A DNA stretch of 19,205 nucleotides from Bacteroides sp. (lineage in GTDB: Bacteria > Bacteroidota > Bacteroidia > Bacteroidales > Bacteroidaceae). The notes beneath the pieces were generated by a model. That model did no database searches and was not told where the DNA came from. It saw only the letters and a list, made by a program, of their open reading frames with translations. Location: the NCBI GenBank assembly GCA_019416685.1, contig DXWV01000093.1, positions 1-19,205 on the forward strand. Reading direction: 5' to 3'. Made by a program: the position numbers and the translations under genes. Shown one piece after another: positions 14,484-19,205 of the stretch. Each line of letters begins with the position of its first letter. The first letter of the stretch is position 1.

Positions 14484-17400
14484 ATGAAAGTCAGTTTTTT
14501 TATAGATCGTCCGGTTTTCTCGGCGGTCATATCCATTGTAATTATAATAATCGGAGTCATAGGGTTGACTATGCTTCCGGTGGATCAGTATCCGCAGATA
14601 ACTCCGCCGGTGGTCAAAATCAGTGCCTCCTATCCGGGGGCCAGCGCGCTTACTGTTTCGCAGGCAGTGGCCACTCCGATTGAACAAGAGATTAACGGTA
14701 CTCCCGGTATGCTTTATATGGAATCCAATAGTTCTAATTCCGGAGGTTTTTCGGCTACAGTCACTTTTGATGTGTCTGCCGATCCTGATTTGGCTGCCGT
14801 TGAGATTCAGAATCGTGTGAAACTTGCCGAATCCCGCTTACCTGCCGAAGTGATTCAAAATGGTATATCCGTAGAGAAACAGGCACCAAGTCAGTTGATG
14901 ACACTCTGTCTGACCTCTTCGGATCCGAAGTTTGACGAAATCTATTTGAGTAACTTTGCCACGATCAATGTACTCGATGTGCTTCGTCGTATTCCGGGTG
15001 TAGGACGTGTATCGAACATTGGTAGCCGGTATTATGCTATGCAGATATGGGCAGAGCCTGATAAACTGGCAAACTTTGGCTTGACCGTGCAGGATTTACA
15101 GAATGCTTTGAAGGATCAGAACCGTGAATCGGCTGCCGGTGTACTTGGACAGCAACCGGTAAAAGGGCTGGATGTTACGATCCCTATTACTACACAGGGA
15201 CGCCTTTCCACTGTAAGTCAGTTTGAAGACATTGTGGTGCGTGCCAATGCAAATGGATCTATTATTCGCCTGAAAGATGTGGCACGTGTGTCACTTGAAG
15301 CTTCTTCTTATAATACGGAGAGTGGTATTAACGGAGAGAATGCTGCTGTACTTGGCATTTATATGTTGCCCGGTGCTAACGCTATAGAAGTGGCCGACAA
15401 CGTGAAGCAGGCCATGGAAGAAATCAGCAGAAACTTTCCTGAAGGGTTGAGTTACGAAATCCCGTTTGATATGACTACCTATATTTCGGAGTCTATTCAT
15501 GAAGTGTACAAAACATTGTTTGAAGCACTTGTACTGGTGGTATTAGTGGTATTTCTCTCTTTACAGAGCTGGCGTGCCACACTGATTCCAATTGTGGCAG
15601 TACCTATTTCGCTGATTGGTACATTCGGATTTATGTTGATCTTTGGTTTTTCACTGAACATCCTGACATTGTTAGGGTTGATTCTCGCCATTGGTATCGT
15701 GGTAGATGATGCTATTGTGGTGGTGGAGAGTGTAGAACATATCATGGAGACAGAAAAATTAAGCGCCTATGAAGCCACCAAGAAGGCAATGGAGGGACTG
15801 ACGAGTGCTTTGATTGCGACCTCACTGGTACTTTGTGCCGTATTTGTCCCTGTTAGTTTCCTTAGTGGTATAACCGGACAGCTTTACCGTCAGTTTACCA
15901 TTACTATCGCGGTGTCTGTACTGATATCAACGGTAGTGGCTCTGACGCTTAGCCCTGTAATGTGTTCTTTGATTCTGAAACCGGACAATGGCAAAAAGAA
16001 GAACATCGTATTTCGTAAAATTAATGAGTGGCTGAATGTTGGTAATAATAAATATGTAGCAGTTATCACTCGTGTCATCAAACATCCACGCCGTGTACTA
16101 AGTGCTTTCGGTATGGTACTGATAGCAATTTTGTTATTACATCGTATTATTCCTACCAGTTTCCTTCCGGTAGAAGATCAGGGATATTTTAAGATAGAGC
16201 TTGAACTGCCCGAAGGTGCTACGTTGGAACGTACACGTAAAGTGACCGAACGTGCTATCTCCTTCCTGGATAAGAATCCATACATTGCATATGTACAGAA
16301 TGTGACCGGAAGCAGCCCTCGTGTAGGTAGCAACCAGGCGCGTAGTGAGTTGACTGTTATCTTGAAGCCGTGGGAAGAACGTAAAGAAACCACTATAAAC
16401 AAAATCATGGCTGAGGTACAGAAACACCTCAAAGAGTATCCCGAGTGCAAAGTGTATCTCTCTACACCGCCGGTTATTCCGGGTCTGGGTAGTTCGGGAG
16501 GTTTTGAGATGCAACTGGAAGCCCGTGGAGAGGCAACATTTGACAATCTGGTTCAGGCGGCGGATACGTTGATGTACTATGCTTCAAAAAGTAAAGAACT
16601 TGCCGGATTGTCCTCCTCGTTACAGTCAGAAATACCACAATTGTATTTCGATGTAGATCGTGATAAGGTGAAGATGTTGGGGGTTCCGCTGGCAGATGTG
16701 TTTTCTACCATGAAGGCCTATACAGGTTCGGTATATGTAAATGACTTCAATATGTTCAACCGTATATATAAGGTGTATATTCAGGCAGAGGCTCCTTATC
16801 GTGAGCATAAAGATAACATCAACCTCTTCTTTGTTAAAGCATCGAATGGTGCCATGGTACCGCTTACTTCTCTGGGAAATGCTTCGTACACTACGGGACC
16901 CGGTAGCATCAAACGTTTCAATATGTTTACTACAGCAGTGATACGAGGAGAAGCTGCGCAGGGATATAGCTCCGGACAAGCCATGGAGATTATGGAGCAG
17001 ATAGCCCGCGATCATTTACCTGATAATATTGGGCTGGAGTGGAGTGGACTTTCCTATCAGGAGAAGAAGGCCGGTGGGCAGACAGGGCTGGTGATGGCAC
17101 TTGTATTTCTCTTTGTATTCCTGTTTCTGGCTGCACAATATGAAAGCTGGACCTTACCGGTTGCCGTGCTACTTTCCTTACCGATTGCTGCCTTAGGTGC
17201 TTATCTGGGGGTATGGGTATGTGGATTAGAGAATGATATCTATTTCCAGATAGGACTGGTAATGTTGGTTGGCTTGGCTGCAAAGAATGCTATTCTTATT
17301 GTAGAGTTTGCCAAAGTACAGGTGGATGATGGCGAAGATATTGTTACAGCAGCTATTAATGCTGCCCGTCTGCGTTTTCGCCCCATTTTGATGACCTCTC

Positions 17401-17591
17401 TGGCCTTTGTGCTTGGTATGCTTCCGATGGTATTGGCAAGCGGACCGGGTTCTGCCAGTCGGCAGGCTATTGGTACGGGTGTATTCTTCGGAATGATTTT
17501 TGCCATTGTTCTGGGTATTATCCTTGTGCCATTCTTCTTTGTTATGGTATACAAAACAACAAGGAAACTGAAACGTATAAAAGCTAAATGA
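14484..17591 (+). CDS. RND inner-membrane efflux pump, HAE1 family (AcrB/MexB-like)
   Basis: 1035 aa, the normal length for AcrB-type transporters. It starts in the usual way (FFIDRPVFSAVISIVI) and has twelve expected membrane segments around two large periplasmic loops. The proton-relay residues are present: Asp408-Asp409 (AIGIVVDDAIVVVE, TM4) and Lys934 (GLAAKNAILIVEFAK, TM10). The porter-domain phrase PGASALTVSQAVATPIEQEING is typical of the family. It exports hydrophobic or amphiphilic compounds using the proton gradient, as a trimer with the adaptor and channel encoded on either side. No frameshift or missing key residue was seen. Naming a specific bme homologue would need an alignment. 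Confidence 0.97.
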   Translation: MKVSFFIDRPVFSAVISIVIIIIGVIGLTMLPVDQYPQITPPVVKISASYPGASALTVSQAVATPIEQEINGTPGMLYMESNSSNSGGFSATVTFDVSADPDLAAVEIQNRVKLAESRLPAEVIQNGISVEKQAPSQLMTLCLTSSDPKFDEIYLSNFATINVLDVLRRIPGVGRVSNIGSRYYAMQIWAEPDKLANFGLTVQDLQNALKDQNRESAAGVLGQQPVKGLDVTIPITTQGRLSTVSQFEDIVVRANANGSIIRLKDVARVSLEASSYNTESGINGENAAVLGIYMLPGANAIEVADNVKQAMEEISRNFPEGLSYEIPFDMTTYISESIHEVYKTLFEALVLVVLVVFLSLQSWRATLIPIVAVPISLIGTFGFMLIFGFSLNILTLLGLILAIGIVVDDAIVVVESVEHIMETEKLSAYEATKKAMEGLTSALIATSLVLCAVFVPVSFLSGITGQLYRQFTITIAVSVLISTVVALTLSPVMCSLILKPDNGKKKNIVFRKINEWLNVGNNKYVAVITRVIKHPRRVLSAFGMVLIAILLLHRIIPTSFLPVEDQGYFKIELELPEGATLERTRKVTERAISFLDKNPYIAYVQNVTGSSPRVGSNQARSELTVILKPWEERKETTINKIMAEVQKHLKEYPECKVYLSTPPVIPGLGSSGGFEMQLEARGEATFDNLVQAADTLMYYASKSKELAGLSSSLQSEIPQLYFDVDRDKVKMLGVPLADVFSTMKAYTGSVYVNDFNMFNRIYKVYIQAEAPYREHKDNINLFFVKASNGAMVPLTSLGNASYTTGPGSIKRFNMFTTAVIRGEAAQGYSSGQAMEIMEQIARDHLPDNIGLEWSGLSYQEKKAGGQTGLVMALVFLFVFLFLAAQYESWTLPVAVLLSLPIAALGAYLGVWVCGLENDIYFQIGLVMLVGLAAKNAILIVEFAKVQVDDGEDIVTAAINAARLRFRPILMTSLAFVLGMLPMVLASGPGSASRQAIGTGVFFGMIFAIVLGIILVPFFFVMVYKTTRKLKRIKAK

Positions 17592-17670
17592 CAAACTATG
17601 CTGTTTTACGGTAGAGAGACACGTGCAGTGTGACTTTATCATGAAAACGGTTTAAACTAAACATAAAAAT

Positions 17671-19059
17671 ATGAAGAGAAGTTTTTTATATATTATTTTA
17701 TTACTGGCTGTAGTTTCTTTCTCCTCTTGTAAGATTGGAAAGAGTTATACCCGCCCTGATCTTCACTTGCCTGACAGCCTTGCCCGTAATCAGGATACGC
17801 TTAGTTTTGGTGATATGGACTGGTGGGAGATTTATACCGATTCAACACTCCGCGGATTGATCTCAAAATCGCTGGAGTACAATAAAGACCTTTTGATTGC
17901 TGCTGCCCGTGTAAAAGAGATGGCTGCACAAAAAAGAATTTCTACCGCTGCTCTACTTCCCGACCTAAAAGGAACAGTGACCGGTGAACGTGAGTTTGAG
18001 AATCATGGTGGCGATGCTTTCAAGCGCAGTGATACTTTTGAGGCCCAGGTACTTTTTTCGTGGGAGCTTGATCTTTGGGGAAACCTTCGCTGGGCACGTT
18101 CGGCAAGCATTGCCGACTATCTGCAATCCATAGAGGCACAGCGTGCTTTGCGTATGACTATTGTAGCTGAAGTGGCACAGGCTTACTATGAACTTGTTGC
18201 TCTTGATACGGAACTTGAGATTGTTCGGCAGACTCTGAAAGCTCGTGAAGAAGGAATGCGTCTGGCACGTATTCGTTTTGAAGGTGGATTGACATCCGAA
18301 ACTTCCTATCGCCAGTCACAGGTTGAGCTTGCCCGTACGGCAACACTTGTACCCGATCTCGAACGTAAGATCAGTCTCAAAGAGAATGACATTGCTTTTC
18401 TTGCCGGAGAGTATCCTAATAAAATAGCCCGTAGTGGCTTGTTACAGGAATTCAATTTCCCTAACGCGTTGCCTGTTGGTTTGCCATCTGCCTTACTTGA
18501 ACGTCGTCCGGACATTCGTCAGGCAGAGCAGAAACTGATTGCTGCCAATGCCAAAGTGGGTGTAGCGTATACGAATATGTTTCCACGTATTTCTCTTACG
18601 GGTAGGGCAGGAGCCGAAAGTACAGTCCTTTCTGATCTATTGAAGTCTCCTTATGGTATTATGGAAGGTGCTTTGTTAACTCCTATTCTGGGTTGGGGAA
18701 AGAATCGTGCAGTGTTGAAAGCAAAGAAGGCTGCTTATGAAGCAGAAGTACACAGTTATGAGAAAACGGTGTTGACAGCATTTAAGGAGACACAAAATGC
18801 AATTGTCAATTTCAATAAGATAAAGGAGGTATATGATCTTCGTGCTCATTTGGAACGTTCTTCCAAGAGTTACGTAGATCTGGCACAACTTCAATATATT
18901 AATGGAGTTATCAATTATCTGGATGTACTTGATGCGCAACGTGGCTATTTCGATGCCCAGATAGGCTTGAGTAATGCTATTCGCGATGAGCTAATCGCAG
19001 TAGTACAAGTGTATAAAGCTCTTGGCGGAGGTTGGCAAATAAAGGAGGAAGATAAATAG
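17671..19059 (+). CDS. RND outer-membrane channel lipoprotein (TolC/NodT family)
   Basis: 462 aa. A lipoprotein signal peptide ends in SFSSC with Cys20 as the acylated residue. The two OEP repeats are visible: the first has the family phrase FSWELDLWGNLR (129-140), the second LPSALLERRPDIRQAEQ (271-287), both strong NodT/OprM-type hallmarks. The rest is long helix suited to the periplasmic tunnel. It forms the trimeric exit duct for the pump. A gap of 79 bases separates it from the pump gene, longer than the 3-base gap before the pump, but with no terminator or clear promoter, so it is probably in the same transcript. Confidence 0.95.
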   Translation: MKRSFLYIILLLAVVSFSSCKIGKSYTRPDLHLPDSLARNQDTLSFGDMDWWEIYTDSTLRGLISKSLEYNKDLLIAAARVKEMAAQKRISTAALLPDLKGTVTGEREFENHGGDAFKRSDTFEAQVLFSWELDLWGNLRWARSASIADYLQSIEAQRALRMTIVAEVAQAYYELVALDTELEIVRQTLKAREEGMRLARIRFEGGLTSETSYRQSQVELARTATLVPDLERKISLKENDIAFLAGEYPNKIARSGLLQEFNFPNALPVGLPSALLERRPDIRQAEQKLIAANAKVGVAYTNMFPRISLTGRAGAESTVLSDLLKSPYGIMEGALLTPILGWGKNRAVLKAKKAAYEAEVHSYEKTVLTAFKETQNAIVNFNKIKEVYDLRAHLERSSKSYVDLAQLQYINGVINYLDVLDAQRGYFDAQIGLSNAIRDELIAVVQVYKALGGGWQIKEEDK

Positions 19060-19205
19060 ATTAAGAGGCTGTTTCAGTTTTATTCAAACCTGATCAGTAA
19101 CGAAGATTATGGATATATCATTTCGGTAGCGGAAGTGCCCATAGACGGCATCATTACCCTTGCCCGGTGTTGTACTTTGTCTTTGTCAGAAAGGAACACT
19201 CTTTT
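19060..19205. other. Unassigned window end
   Basis: 146 bases after the efflux operon. The phase of the channel gene stays open to the window edge beyond its stop but lacks a start codon. Minus-strand frames end at stops near 19106-19108 and 19084-19086, so the tail of a convergent gene is possible. GAGGCTGTTTCAG (19065-19077) resembles ends of some insertion sequences, but no second end or transposase is visible. No convincing terminator hairpin is seen. Confidence 0.25.

Noticed and set aside
17226..17642. Minus-strand open frame of 138 codons over the end of the pump gene
   Set aside because: The translation is rich in His, Lys, Gln and Asn with no motif; it is the antisense shadow of the TM10-TM12 region.

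Overview
The window reads as chromosomal DNA of a gut Bacteroides (Bacteroidales). The evidence is Bacteroidetes-type promoters (-7 box TAnnTTTG, often with a TTTG about 20 bases upstream) in place of sigma70 boxes, no clear Shine-Dalgarno sites, a patatin/Omp85 fusion, an HAE1-type RND operon with a NodT-type lipoprotein channel, and a golvesin-domain 'xanthan lyase' of the kind common in this genus. The species is not settled. There are no rRNA, tRNA or CRISPR features and no intact mobile element.

Layout. (1) 105-637, minus: a two-gene operon, an unknown 105-aa protein and a TusA-fold protein without the catalytic cysteine, under a good promoter. (2) 727-849: a very long hairpin of inverted heptanucleotide arrays that starts inside the stop codon of the next gene. 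(3) 840-3737, minus: a secreted multidomain protein with an Amidase_3-like zinc site, a golvesin-like insert, an FnIII-like domain and an amidotransferase-like C-terminus. (4) 3757-3945: an imperfect inverted repeat of a dispersed non-coding family, with another partial copy at 71-102. (5) 3976-6776, minus: a HCxxGKxR tyrosine phosphatase and, upstream of it, a NagB-like/PIG-L fusion, with a strong terminator between them. (6) 6949-8590, minus: an operon of an 89-aa conserved protein, a PlsC-like acyltransferase and a YafV-type omega-amidase; a second heptad array sits at a stop codon here. (7) 8910-10616, minus: an A+T-rich LTA-synthase-like membrane phosphotransferase. (8) 10795-13008, minus: a patatin/POTRA/beta-barrel outer-membrane protein, divergent from (9) 13284-19059, plus: a complete tripartite RND efflux operon (adaptor, pump, outer-membrane lipoprotein). 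The last 146 bases are unassigned.

Most of the genes concern the envelope: peptidoglycan or glycan cleavage, amino-sugar deacetylation, phospholipid acylation, phosphoryl-head-group transfer, outer-membrane lipase display and drug efflux. I see no single new defence or mobile system. The points most worth following are the NagB-like domain that has lost three of four catalytic residues while its PIG-L domain stays intact, the heptad arrays joined to stop codons, and the cysteine-less TusA-like protein translationally coupled to an unknown partner.
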